This document shows positions 26,844 to 35,006 of a stretch of 39,481 bases of DNA, piece by piece. How positions within the stretch are numbered: position 1 is the stretch's first letter; each line of letters begins with the position of its first letter. A program made the position numbers and the translations under genes. This DNA comes from Gammaproteobacteria bacterium (GTDB taxonomy: Bacteria; Pseudomonadota; Gammaproteobacteria; Xanthomonadales; SZUA-36): positions 1 to 39,481 of the forward strand of contig JAJRRA010000030.1 of the NCBI GenBank assembly GCA_024279945.1, read 5' to 3'. A model generated the notes under the pieces. It was not told the origin of the DNA, searched no databases, and saw nothing but the letters and a program-made list of their open reading frames with translations.

Positions 26844-28109
26844 TTGAAAACCATTGTCATTAATGAAAGAGAGAATGAGCGGATCCCGTTTCTGCGTGGA
26901 ATTCTGACCCACAGCCTGTTGGATGCCGGGCTTGCATTTCAGGATGCGTTCGACCTGGCTTCCACGGTTCGTGATCAACTGGCTGACGTTCCTGAAATAA
27001 CTTCGGAGGAATTGCGCCAACGGGTGACTCGTTTGTTGCAGGACGAAAGTGATAAAGAAGTCCTGGAGCAGTATTGCCTGCCGGCGGTAGCACCATCCCG
27101 GATTCTGGTCGTCAGCCTGAGTGATACGGTCAGTATATTTTCCCGTGGCCGGCATGCACGGTATTTGCAATCGAGCGGTATGAAAGCTGAAAAAGCGGAA
27201 CATACCACTGCTCTGATTTATAACCAGCTGATTAAAATGGGCATCAGTTCCATTACAACCTGCGAACTCGGCTACCTGACCTATCTCTGTTTACAGCAGG
27301 AGGTGGGTAAAAAAGCCGCAAAGCGTTACCTGGCCTGGTCGGAATTTCAGCGCAGCAGCAGGCCACTGGCCTTGCTGATTTGCGGCACCGTGGGTACCGG
27401 CAAGAGCACCATCGCCACGGAAATTGCGCATTTGCTTGAGATTACGCGCATCCAGTCCACCGATATGTTGCGCGAAGTGATGCGCATGATGGTGCCCCAA
27501 CGCCTGCTGCCCGTGTTGCATTTATCTTCGTTTAGCGCCTGGAAGGCGCTGCCGATACCCCGGGAGAGTGACCGCGACCGTGATCAGTTGGTTGCCGAGG
27601 GTTACCGCAGTCAGGTCGAGTTGCTGGCGGTACCCTGCGAAGCCGTGCTGCAACGCGCGGTGGAAGAGTGTGTGCCGATAATCCTGGAAGGTGTTCATGT
27701 GCACCCGGATCTGTTGTCCCGTGCGCCAAAGAATTCGGATGTGATAACGGTTCACGTCACCCTGGCCGTGCTCAAGTCGAAAGAACTCAAGTCACGCCTG
27801 CGTGGTCGGGGCGTCGAGGTGCCGCAGCGGAGAGCCAAGCGGTATTTGCACAATTTTGATTCCATCTGGAGCCTGCAGTCCTATCTCCTGTCGGAAGCCG
27901 ACCGTTGCGATGTACCCATCATCAACAACGAGGACAAGGAGAAATCCATTCTGCAGATCATCCAGCAGGTCAACACGGAACTGGCCCGGCACTTTACCGG
28001 CAGCAGCGAGCAGATTTGTGGTGATGTTGTCGAAAAGGTGAGAGAACGGGCGGAAACGTCCTCCTGGCGGGAAATTGTCCCCCTGTTGCGCACTTTGCCA
28101 CGGCGTTGA
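26844..28109 (+). CDS. 2-phosphoglycerate kinase-like protein with N-terminal ATP-cone
   Basis: About 421 residues from the TTG at 26844, which has GGGAAAG upstream; another TTG at 26832 is possible and no ATG is in range. Residues 1-90 resemble an ATP-cone (PFLRGILTHSLLDAGL). The C-terminal part is a P-loop kinase with CGTVGTGKSTIA at about 180-191, then STDMLREVMR. This layout is that of archaeal 2-phosphoglycerate kinase, which makes 2,3-bisphosphoglycerate from 2-phosphoglycerate and ATP. The identification is by domain order and context. The next gene is a phosphoglycerate mutase, which supports a phosphoglycerate substrate. The product in this bacterium is unknown. Confidence 0.72.
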   Translation: MKTIVINERENERIPFLRGILTHSLLDAGLAFQDAFDLASTVRDQLADVPEITSEELRQRVTRLLQDESDKEVLEQYCLPAVAPSRILVVSLSDTVSIFSRGRHARYLQSSGMKAEKAEHTTALIYNQLIKMGISSITTCELGYLTYLCLQQEVGKKAAKRYLAWSEFQRSSRPLALLICGTVGTGKSTIATEIAHLLEITRIQSTDMLREVMRMMVPQRLLPVLHLSSFSAWKALPIPRESDRDRDQLVAEGYRSQVELLAVPCEAVLQRAVEECVPIILEGVHVHPDLLSRAPKNSDVITVHVTLAVLKSKELKSRLRGRGVEVPQRRAKRYLHNFDSIWSLQSYLLSEADRCDVPIINNEDKEKSILQIIQQVNTELARHFTGSSEQICGDVVEKVRERAETSSWREIVPLLRTLPRR

Positions 28110-28132
28110 ACCGGGCTGAAGAGGAATCCTGC

Positions 28133-29392
28133 TTGACTGCATTACATCATAAGTGCGCCTTGTTGATTATCGATGGTCTTGGTGATTTGCCGGTCGCCGA
28201 ACTCGGTAACAGAACCCCACTGGAGGCGGCCCAAACACCGCTACTCGACCGTCTGGCCGGGGAAGGTTTTTACGGCCTGGTTGATCCGATCATTCCCGGT
28301 GCCATTCCCAACACCCATTCGGGCGCTGGAATGTTGCTGGGCTTATTGCCGGAACAGGCGGACCAGATGCACCGTGGCCCGGTGGAAGCTTCTGGGGCAG
28401 GGCGGGTTCTGCGGCCTGGAGAAATTGCGGTCCGGGCCAATTTTGCCACGCTGGAAGCCGGTGACGGTACGCTGCTGGTCACGGATCGCAGGGCCGGGCG
28501 TATCACGTCAGGTGCGGATGAACTGGCGGTGCTTCTGACGGATATTGATCTTGGCGACGGCGTGCGTGCGAGCTTGCATGCAACCGACCAGCACCGGGGT
28601 GTCCTGGTGTTGTCGGGCCCCGGACTGGACGCCGCGATCAGTGACACGGATCCGGGTGACGGCATGATGCCGGCCGCCCTGAAATTGTGTCTGCCCTTAC
28701 GCCCGCGAGCCGAATTGACTGCGGCTAAACTCAACCGCTTTATCGGGGAAGCCCACCACCGCCTTGGTGAGCACCCCATAAACCGTGCCCGCCTGGCGGA
28801 GGGCAAACCACCCGCCACGGGGGTGATTACACGCGGTGCCGGCGGGCATTTCACGCTGGACAATGTCCTGCACGCGCACGGCATCAGTGCAGCGGTTGTA
28901 TCGGGCTGTAATACGGTGCTGGGCCTGGGGCGTATTTTTGGTTTTGATACCGTTTCAGATCCGCGTTTCACTGCGGCCCTGGATACCGATTTGCACGCCA
29001 AGATAGCGGCTGTGCAATCGGCGCTGCGGGATCACGATATGGTCTATCTTCATGTCAAAGCGCCGGATATCTGTTCCCATGACCACAATCCACTGGCCAA
29101 GCGTGATTTTCTGCAAGGACTGGACACGGCGCTGGCGCCGTTGCTGGAGGTGGGAATCATCATCGCCATAGCTGCGGACCACACAACCGACAGCAATTCG
29201 GGCTTCCACACGGCTGACCCGGTTCCTGCGCTGATCAGTCGCCCGCCATCCGACCTGTCTCCGGCCGAAGTTAATTTTGCCCGGGTGAGTTTTGGTGAAG
29301 CCGCTTGCAGGCAGGGCAATATGCCCCGTCAGCGCAGCACGCAATTCCTGTTAAAACTGATCCGGACAATGGGCTACCAGGAGCCTGTCTGA
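28133..29392 (+). CDS. apgM: 2,3-bisphosphoglycerate-independent phosphoglycerate mutase, archaeal type
   Basis: About 419 residues from the TTG at 28133, which follows GAAGAGGA by 7 bases. An in-frame TTG at 28106 overlaps the upstream stop but has no good binding site. Alkaline-phosphatase superfamily. LLIIDGLGDLP near the start gives the first metal ligand, IPNTHSGAG holds the likely phospho-acceptor Ser, and KAPDICSHDHNPLAKRD and AADHTTDSNSGFHTADPVP hold the second metal site. It interconverts 3- and 2-phosphoglycerate without a cofactor. It is probably co-transcribed with the 2-phosphoglycerate kinase-like gene. Its stop directly abuts that of the convergent cysteine synthase gene. Confidence 0.88.
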   Translation: MTALHHKCALLIIDGLGDLPVAELGNRTPLEAAQTPLLDRLAGEGFYGLVDPIIPGAIPNTHSGAGMLLGLLPEQADQMHRGPVEASGAGRVLRPGEIAVRANFATLEAGDGTLLVTDRRAGRITSGADELAVLLTDIDLGDGVRASLHATDQHRGVLVLSGPGLDAAISDTDPGDGMMPAALKLCLPLRPRAELTAAKLNRFIGEAHHRLGEHPINRARLAEGKPPATGVITRGAGGHFTLDNVLHAHGISAAVVSGCNTVLGLGRIFGFDTVSDPRFTAALDTDLHAKIAAVQSALRDHDMVYLHVKAPDICSHDHNPLAKRDFLQGLDTALAPLLEVGIIIAIAADHTTDSNSGFHTADPVPALISRPPSDLSPAEVNFARVSFGEAACRQGNMPRQRSTQFLLKLIRTMGYQEPV

Positions 29393-30418
29393 TCAATCCT
29401 CTTCCAGATACTCAGCATAGGCACTGACGTACTTGGTGGCATCATCCGGTGAGATTACAACCGCACGCCCTTTAACGCCCGTGCCGGTTTGCTGCGCCGC
29501 ATGAAGCAGTGCGCCCGTGGTCGGCCCGACCATGATGCCCTCGGTCCGGGCCAGGCGGATGCCCGCCTGATAAGCATCGCGGTCATCCACCGCAATGATC
29601 TCGTCGATCAGTGAGTAGTCCAGAATTTTCGGCTTGAACTCCTCCGGCAGGTTGGAAATTTTCTTGATGCCCGACAGTTTGTGTTCCCTGGAACTGGGCT
29701 CGATGCCGATGATCCTGATGTCCGGATTGCGTTCCTTCAGGTAACGGCCCACCCCGGTGATCGTTCCACAGGTGCCGAAGGCGGCAAAGAAATAGTCGAT
29801 ATCTCCGCCGGTCTGGTTCCAGATTTCCGGCCCGGTCGTGCGGTAATGCGCTTCAACATTGAGCTCGTTTTCGTATTGATTGGGGCTGACGTACTTGCCG
29901 TTGAAAGCCGCGCTTTCGACCAGGCTTTTCACCACACCACGGGCACCCTCGGTGGGAAACAGGGGGCACATTTCATCCTCGACTTCCAGCAGTTCCGCAC
30001 CCAGGAAACGCAGCAGGATTTTTTTCTCTTCCGGTGTGCCTTCCGGTATCGCCAGTTCGATGGGAAAGCCCTGCGCATTGGACAGCGCAGCCAGCGCAAT
30101 ACCGGTATTGCCGGCCGTTGGTTCCGCCAGTACCTGGCCTTCCTTGAGTTCAAGTCCACGCAACAGGTACAAAGCGGTGCGATCCTTGATTGAACCAAAA
30201 GGATTGAAGCCCTCGAGCTTGACGAAAATATCAAAATCCGGCTCCGCGTTGTAGCGTTCGCTGAGCCTCACCATCGGAGTCGGATTGTCGGTGTTGGCAA
30301 TCAGGTCCACGATGCTGTCGTAAACCCTCTGTTGGCGAGGATCAGCCGTTTCAGGCTGGCCGGGGACGGTCCGGCGCGCCAGGCCGGGAATGTGTTGGGC
30401 GGATGATTGTGTACTCAT
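29393..30418 (-). CDS. Cysteine synthase family protein (PLP fold type II)
   Basis: 341 residues from the ATG at 30418, which follows a GGAG binding site. FNPFGSIKDR carries the PLP Lys at about 78, PTAGNTGIALAAL is the substrate loop, and the Gly-rich phosphate cup is AFGTCGTITGVGRYL. These are marks of O-acetylserine sulfhydrylase and cystathionine beta-synthase-like enzymes. The ~40-residue N-terminal extension before the usual start (DSIVDLIANTDNPTPMVRL) and the divergence from CysK/CysM mean the exact acceptor (O-acetylserine, O-phosphoserine or homocysteine) is open. The 5' leader is long and strongly structured, which suggests post-transcriptional control. Confidence 0.85.
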   Translation of the reverse strand: MSTQSSAQHIPGLARRTVPGQPETADPRQQRVYDSIVDLIANTDNPTPMVRLSERYNAEPDFDIFVKLEGFNPFGSIKDRTALYLLRGLELKEGQVLAEPTAGNTGIALAALSNAQGFPIELAIPEGTPEEKKILLRFLGAELLEVEDEMCPLFPTEGARGVVKSLVESAAFNGKYVSPNQYENELNVEAHYRTTGPEIWNQTGGDIDYFFAAFGTCGTITGVGRYLKERNPDIRIIGIEPSSREHKLSGIKKISNLPEEFKPKILDYSLIDEIIAVDDRDAYQAGIRLARTEGIMVGPTTGALLHAAQQTGTGVKGRAVVISPDDATKYVSAYAEYLEED

Positions 30419-30447
30419 GGTGCAGCTCTCCAGTAATAAATAATTGA

Positions 30448-30545
30448 CCGGGGCGCACAAGGAAATCTTCCGCCCCGGCTTGCCGGTGCGGTTGTTGTCT
30501 GTATCTCAGGTGGTTAAATCGAAACTTCAGACACCGCACGGCAAG
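30448..30545 (-). promoter_or_regulatory. Structured 5' leader of the cysteine synthase gene: two strong stem-loops
   Basis: Stem-loop 1: CCGGGGCG (30448-30455) pairs with CGCCCCGG (30471-30478), 15-base loop. Stem-loop 2: 30479-30491 (CTTGCCGGTGCGG) pairs with 30534-30545, with one bulged base, and continues with TGTCTG (30496-30501) and CAGACA (30528-30533). Both lie between the predicted promoter and the ribosome binding site on the minus strand. There is no U-run after either stem, so they are not simple terminators. I do not recognise a known riboswitch class. Confidence 0.6.
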
Positions 30546-30612
30546 CCGCTACGCATACAAGCGCAACAGCAACACCCACAGATGCAATGGTTGAAGGTTT
30601 TCATTGGGAGGC

Positions 30613-30642
30613 AGACTAGCTTGAGGGGGTGGGGAGTGTCAA
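30613..30642 (-). promoter_or_regulatory. Predicted promoter of the cysteine synthase gene
   Basis: On the minus strand a perfect -35 box TTGACA (30637-30642) is followed after 18 bases by TAGTCT (30613-30618), a weak -10 box. Transcription from here would give a 5' leader of about 190 bases containing both stem-loops. Confidence 0.4.
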
Positions 30643-30652
30643 CTGGTTCAAT

Positions 30653-30671
30653 TATCCGGAGTTTCCGGATA
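30653..30671. promoter_or_regulatory. Perfect palindrome TATCCGGA-GTT-TCCGGATA upstream of the -35 box
   Basis: An 8-bp perfect inverted repeat with a 3-base centre, 10 bases upstream of the predicted -35 box of the cysteine synthase promoter and about 55 bases beyond the tracrRNA 3' end. The size and symmetry suit a dimeric regulator binding site. No regulator is identified. Confidence 0.45.
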
Positions 30672-30726
30672 GTTTACCGTGTGGGTGGAAGGATTCGCCT
30701 GATTTGTGATTTTGCTTATATGGAAT

Positions 30727-30812
30727 TAGAAAGGACAGGCCGTAGCCTGTCCCTTAGATGTTGGTATAAAACCTTATTAACGGTTAAAACCACGATTTTC
30801 TATTTGCTATTG
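30727..30812 (-). ncRNA. tracrRNA of the type II-C system
   Basis: Reading the minus strand, 30809 down to 30793 gives TAGCAAATAGAAAATCG, 17 nt identical to the plus-strand repeat. It is therefore fully complementary to the crRNA-sense repeat. Pairing continues: GGUUU of the tracrRNA pairs with GGGCC of the crRNA through three G-U wobbles and two G-C pairs, and AACCG pairs with CGGUU. Only one mismatch and one bulge interrupt it, so the anti-repeat spans nearly the whole repeat. The tail has a small GGU/ACC hairpin, then a terminator stem of 11 bp (one wobble) with a UACG loop and a U-rich end. The exact ends are estimated. Confidence 0.85.
30730..30755 (-). terminator. Intrinsic terminator ending the tracrRNA
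   Basis: On the minus strand, AAGGGACAGGC - UACG - GCCUGUCCUUU forms an 11-bp stem with one G-U pair and a C(UACG)G tetraloop of the very stable UNCG class, followed by a U-rich run. It both ends the RNA and shields the downstream cysteine synthase promoter region. Confidence 0.85.
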
Positions 30813-30813
30813 A

Positions 30814-30842
30814 AATTTGCCACAAAATTGGCGTAAGGTCAA
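30814..30842 (-). promoter_or_regulatory. Predicted tracrRNA promoter
   Basis: On the minus strand TTGACC (30837-30842) is followed after exactly 17 bases by CAAATT (30814-30819), a weak -10 box. The start would fall at about 30807-30812, at the beginning of the anti-repeat, which agrees with the RNA structure. It is back to back with the cas9 upstream region. Confidence 0.5.
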
Positions 30843-30903
30843 TGACTTGTGGTACAAAACTAATATAAAGAATACTAATCATTAAGACTGAACTGGGGGA
30901 AAT

Positions 30904-33900
30904 ATGGTAATGAACTATCGTCTCGGTCTCGATATGGGTGCCACATCCATTGGCTGGGCTGTCTTGAAATTGGATGAGAATGATCTGCCGGTTTCAGTTG
31001 CAGACATGGGTGTGCGGATATTTCCCGATGGCCGTGATGCCAAATCAAGAGAGCCTTTGTCCGTAACTCGGCGCAATGCTAGATCAGCAAGGCGACGTCA
31101 TGATCGCTACAAATTGAGAAGAAAAGATCTTCTGTCCTTCATGATCCGCAGTGGGCTCATGCCACAAGGCGAGTCAGCACGAAAATTCCTGCAGCAACTT
31201 GATCCTTGGGAAGCAAGAGACCGCGCAGCACGTGAGCCGGTCACACCCCATGTCTTGGGACGGGCGCTCTTCCACCTTAGTCAACGTCGTGGATTCAAAA
31301 GTAATCGAATCGCTGATGAAGCTGCAATGGATGAAGATGTTAGTGGGATGAAGCAGGGCATTATGCGTCTGCGCGAGCGAGTAGGTAGTCAAACGCTGGG
31401 GCAATTTACATATGCACGCCACAAAAAGGGAGAGTCCGTTCGGCAAAGGCCACAGAAGGGCACAGGTAATCGAAATGAATGGAATTACTACGCGGACCGC
31501 CAGATGGTTCAAGAAGAATTTGACCATATCATGGAGGTGCAAAAGAAGACTAACGACTTATTGAACGATGATGTCATCCAAGGGGTAAAAACCATCATCT
31601 TCAGACAACGACCACTTGTCGCACCAGAGCCAGGTTGGTGCGCATTGTTGCATGGAAAGAGACGTGCACTTCTTGCCCTTCCAGCCGTCCAGAAATTTAG
31701 AATTCTCCAGGAAGTCAATAATCTTGAAATAGAAGATTTTGGTGAAGGTCTCGGGTCAATCAACCAAAATCAGCGGCAAAAGCTGGCTGATGTCTTGATG
31801 CACTCATTTTCCGGTGTCACCAAAGCCGGTTATTTGAGCTGGGCACAAATCAGAAAAGTTTTGGGCTATAAAGGTAATGTAACTTTTAACCTGGATGGGC
31901 AGGGGCGTAGGGGGTTGAACTGCGATATAAGCAGCCGTCAATTGTCCTCTGAAGAATGTTTCGGGTCGAGTTGGTTTGAATTATCCGATGAAGAGCGAAC
32001 TGAGATTGTCCAGAAACTGCTGTTTGAAAGTAACCGTAGTCAGCTGATCAACTGGCTCGCAAGCCGTTATAGACTGACTACTGAAAAATCTCTGTCAATT
32101 TCAAAAATAAGACTACCAAAAGGTTATGGCAGAGTCAGTTTAGAAGCCATTACAAAATTGATTCCGCATTTAGGACGCGGACTAACGTATGACAAAGCTT
32201 GTTCTCAAGAGGGAATCCAGCATAGTTCTCAACATACAGGCGAGCGCTATGACCGGGGTGACTTGCCCTATTATGGTGAAATTTTGTCCCGCTATGCGAT
32301 TGGCGGAGACCATGAAAAGAATAGTGCGTCAAGCCCAGAGGAGTACTACGGAAAAATCAATAACCCGACAGTACACATAGCCCTCAATCAATTACAACTC
32401 ATCATCAATGCTCTCTACAAAAGATATCGTGCTGCTCCCCAACAGATACATGTTGAATTAGCTCGGGATTTAAAGTTGCCGCCTTGGAAACTGACGGAAC
32501 TTGAAAAACAATATCGGAAGAACAGACTGGATAACGAAAAGATCAACCAGGAATTACAGATTCTTGGGGTTGCAGAAAACTACGATAACCGGATGCGTCT
32601 TAAGCTCTGGCGCGATCTGGCGGCTGAACCTGACAGGCGGGTTTGTCCGTTTACAGGAACACCCATCCCGCTTTCAAGGCTTTTCACAGATGAATTTGAA
32701 GTGGAACACCTGCTCCCGTTCTCTCGGAGTTTCGATGATGGGCGTGCAAACAAAATTATCTGTACAAAAAACGCGAATCGAGATAAAGCAAACAAGTCGC
32801 CGTTTGATGCCTTCGGACACAGTCCTCAGGGATATGACTGGAATGCTATCCTGGCAAGAGTAGAAAATCTGCACGGCAGCAAGCGTTGGAGATTTCTTCC
32901 TGATGCCTGGGAAAAATTACAGGGTAATCATGAAAACATGATCGCACGTCTGCTGACAGATACTCAGTATATGAGCAAAGTGGCCAGGCAGTACATGGAA
33001 TATGTTTGTGATCCCGCTCGGGTTGTTGCCAGTAATGGTCGTCTTACGGCAAAATTAAGGCACCACTGGGGGATGAATGGCCTTGCTACTCGGTCTGTTG
33101 ATAAAGACCGTACAGACCACCGCCATCACGCGATCGATGCACTGGTAGTGGCCTGTATATCACCTTCAACAATACAAAAACTGTCCAGAGCAGCCCAGCG
33201 TGCAGAAAAACTGGGGATGGCCAGGATAATCGACAGTCTTCCTCCGCCATTTCCCTGTTATCAGGTCCATGTTGTTCAAAAACTTGCCGAAGAAATGATC
33301 ATTTCTTACAAAGCAGATAATTCTAATCCGTATCGCGCGGTTAAGAAAAATCGTACCAGGGGTGCGCTGCACGAGGAAACAAATTACGGTTTGGTAGGAC
33401 CAAGCGATAAGAAAGGATATTCCATTTACAGAACCAGAGTTCCACTGGACAGTATTGAACCCAACAAGAAGATAATTACTGATATCACAGATGAAAAGAT
33501 TCGAAATGATCTGCTTCAAGCGCTGGAGAACGAAAATCTAGCAAATCACTGGAGGGAATTTATTTCCGATTATGGCCGTAAATATATGATTCGCAGGGTA
33601 AGGGTTCACCGTAGAAAATCTGACCGCGTTATGATTCCCATCACTGACAAGGAAGGAAATGCGTACCGCTATGTACAAGGTGGCAGTAATTTCTGTATTG
33701 ACATTTGGACCTCAGACAAAGGTCCAAAACCTGGCATCTGGAAGGCTCACCCTGTTTCAACATATCAAGCCCATCAGAAGATAGCGATGCCGGAGTGGCG
33801 GCGAGGCAATCCTACCGCATGGCGAGTGATGCGGTTGCACATTAATGACATGGTCGTGTATGAAGAAAATGATCGGACTCATATTTGTCGAGTTAAAAAA

Positions 33901-34071
33901 CTGAGAACAGACGGGCGTGTTTATTTACGTTCACATTTTATTGCAACAGAGGAAGGGGACAAATTATCGACCGGGGCAACAGCTACATGGCTGCAAAAAC
34001 ACAACGCTAGGCGAGTATGGGTTGACCCCCTTGGGCGTGTGCATGACGCAGGAAAAGCAAGGAAAGCTTGA
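30904..34071 (+). CDS. cas9: Type II-C CRISPR RNA-guided endonuclease Cas9
   Basis: 1055 residues, the compact size typical of subtype II-C. RuvC-I: LGLDMGATSIGWAV with catalytic Asp10. An Arg-rich bridge helix follows (RRNARSARRRHDRYKLRRKDLL region, about 58-80). RuvC-II: HVELARDLK with Glu at about 518. HNH: EVEHLLPFSRSFDDGRANKI with catalytic His at about 602, ending NRDKANKSPFDAF. RuvC-III: HHAIDALVVAC with His741/742 and Asp745. All catalytic residues are present, so it should cut both strands. The C-terminal ~200 residues form the PAM-interacting region; the PAM cannot be read from them. A second ATG at 30910 is better spaced (9 bases) from GGGGGA and may be the true start. Base composition is visibly more AT-rich than the flanking metabolic genes. 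It leads the cas9-cas1-cas2 operon. Confidence 0.97.
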   Translation: MVMNYRLGLDMGATSIGWAVLKLDENDLPVSVADMGVRIFPDGRDAKSREPLSVTRRNARSARRRHDRYKLRRKDLLSFMIRSGLMPQGESARKFLQQLDPWEARDRAAREPVTPHVLGRALFHLSQRRGFKSNRIADEAAMDEDVSGMKQGIMRLRERVGSQTLGQFTYARHKKGESVRQRPQKGTGNRNEWNYYADRQMVQEEFDHIMEVQKKTNDLLNDDVIQGVKTIIFRQRPLVAPEPGWCALLHGKRRALLALPAVQKFRILQEVNNLEIEDFGEGLGSINQNQRQKLADVLMHSFSGVTKAGYLSWAQIRKVLGYKGNVTFNLDGQGRRGLNCDISSRQLSSEECFGSSWFELSDEERTEIVQKLLFESNRSQLINWLASRYRLTTEKSLSISKIRLPKGYGRVSLEAITKLIPHLGRGLTYDKACSQEGIQHSSQHTGERYDRGDLPYYGEILSRYAIGGDHEKNSASSPEEYYGKINNPTVHIALNQLQLIINALYKRYRAAPQQIHVELARDLKLPPWKLTELEKQYRKNRLDNEKINQELQILGVAENYDNRMRLKLWRDLAAEPDRRVCPFTGTPIPLSRLFTDEFEVEHLLPFSRSFDDGRANKIICTKNANRDKANKSPFDAFGHSPQGYDWNAILARVENLHGSKRWRFLPDAWEKLQGNHENMIARLLTDTQYMSKVARQYMEYVCDPARVVASNGRLTAKLRHHWGMNGLATRSVDKDRTDHRHHAIDALVVACISPSTIQKLSRAAQRAEKLGMARIIDSLPPPFPCYQVHVVQKLAEEMIISYKADNSNPYRAVKKNRTRGALHEETNYGLVGPSDKKGYSIYRTRVPLDSIEPNKKIITDITDEKIRNDLLQALENENLANHWREFISDYGRKYMIRRVRVHRRKSDRVMIPITDKEGNAYRYVQGGSNFCIDIWTSDKGPKPGIWKAHPVSTYQAHQKIAMPEWRRGNPTAWRVMRLHINDMVVYEENDRTHICRVKKLRTDGRVYLRSHFIATEEGDKLSTGATATWLQKHNARRVWVDPLGRVHDAGKARKA

Positions 34072-34091
34072 AGTGATCGCGGGAGAAAATT

Positions 34092-35006
34092 ATGCAATTT
34101 GTCGAGATTTCAGGTGAAGGAAGACATATTTCTTCGAAGAGGGGGTTTTTGGTTGTTTCTCTGAAGGGAGAAGAATTGGGTAAAATTCCCCTTGACCGCG
34201 TAGCGGCTGTAATAGGAGCTGCACACGGCATCACCATTAGCCAAACTCTGCTTTCACGGTTGGCCAAACGGAATATCCCTTATGTAGTTTGCGATAAAAG
34301 TTTCACTCCAGTGTCAATAGTGTGGCCAATGGTGGGCCACCACGCTCAGTCTCGGGTTATTAAAAATCAAATCAGTGCTTCAAAACCACTTCAGAAGCGA
34401 CTTTGGCAGACCCTTGTAGTGGCAAAAATCGAGATGCAATCAGCAGTTCTGAAATCATCCGGTCAACCTGTCAGATTCATTCATCGATTAGCCAGAAAAG
34501 TTCGTTCAGGTGATCCAGACAACTGTGAAGCACAGGCTGCAAGGCATTACTGGCGTGTCTTGTTTGGAGAAGATTTTCGCAGGAGCCGAAATGGTCGACC
34601 GCCAAACGACATGTTGAACTATGGGTATACCATTATTCGATCAGCCATGGCCAGGGCAGTTTCTGCTTCTGGACTTCATCCATCAATTGGAGTTTTTCAC
34701 AGCAACCAGGCTAATCCTTTTGTGCTGATTGATGACCTGATCGAACCATTTCGCCCGCTGGTTGATCTGGTAGTCAAATCATTTGGAGCTGAAGAGTTTA
34801 GTTTAGACAGCAATGTTAAGAAAATACTGGTGAACATATTGCAAGTCCCATTGAGCGGGCAGGATTTTAGAAGCACAGTGCTGAGTCATATGCAGTATCT
34901 TGCACAATCGTTATCAAAAAGTTTCTGTGAATCTAAATGCCTGTTGACGGTTCCTCATCCAACCGAATTGGAATGGGCGCAGCTAGCTTCGTCATGCAGG
35001 CGCTAA
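34092..35006 (+). CDS. cas1: CRISPR-associated integrase Cas1
   Basis: 304 residues, starting 20 bases after cas9 behind a GGGAGA binding site. It is the metal-dependent integrase of spacer acquisition, acting with Cas2. Predicted metal ligands are Glu146 (CEAQAARHYW), His203 (GVFHSNQ) and Glu218 (IDDLIEPFRP); their spacing matches type II Cas1 proteins such as that of S. pyogenes. The N-terminal beta domain precedes an alpha-helical catalytic domain. No csn2 or cas4 gene is present, which defines subtype II-C. The gene overlaps cas2. Confidence 0.96.
   Translation: MQFVEISGEGRHISSKRGFLVVSLKGEELGKIPLDRVAAVIGAAHGITISQTLLSRLAKRNIPYVVCDKSFTPVSIVWPMVGHHAQSRVIKNQISASKPLQKRLWQTLVVAKIEMQSAVLKSSGQPVRFIHRLARKVRSGDPDNCEAQAARHYWRVLFGEDFRRSRNGRPPNDMLNYGYTIIRSAMARAVSASGLHPSIGVFHSNQANPFVLIDDLIEPFRPLVDLVVKSFGAEEFSLDSNVKKILVNILQVPLSGQDFRSTVLSHMQYLAQSLSKSFCESKCLLTVPHPTELEWAQLASSCRR

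Larger units (their letters stand above)
30419..30903. other. 485-base intergenic region between the cysteine synthase gene and cas9
   Basis: No protein gene is supported here. From left to right the region holds the structured leader and promoter of the cysteine synthase gene (30419-30642), the 19-bp palindrome (30653-30671), the tracrRNA gene with its terminator (about 30727-30812, minus strand) and its promoter (30814-30842). The upstream region of cas9, with a GGGGGA ribosome binding site at 30895-30900, completes it. Bases 30672-30726 show nothing I can assign. Confidence 0.7.
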
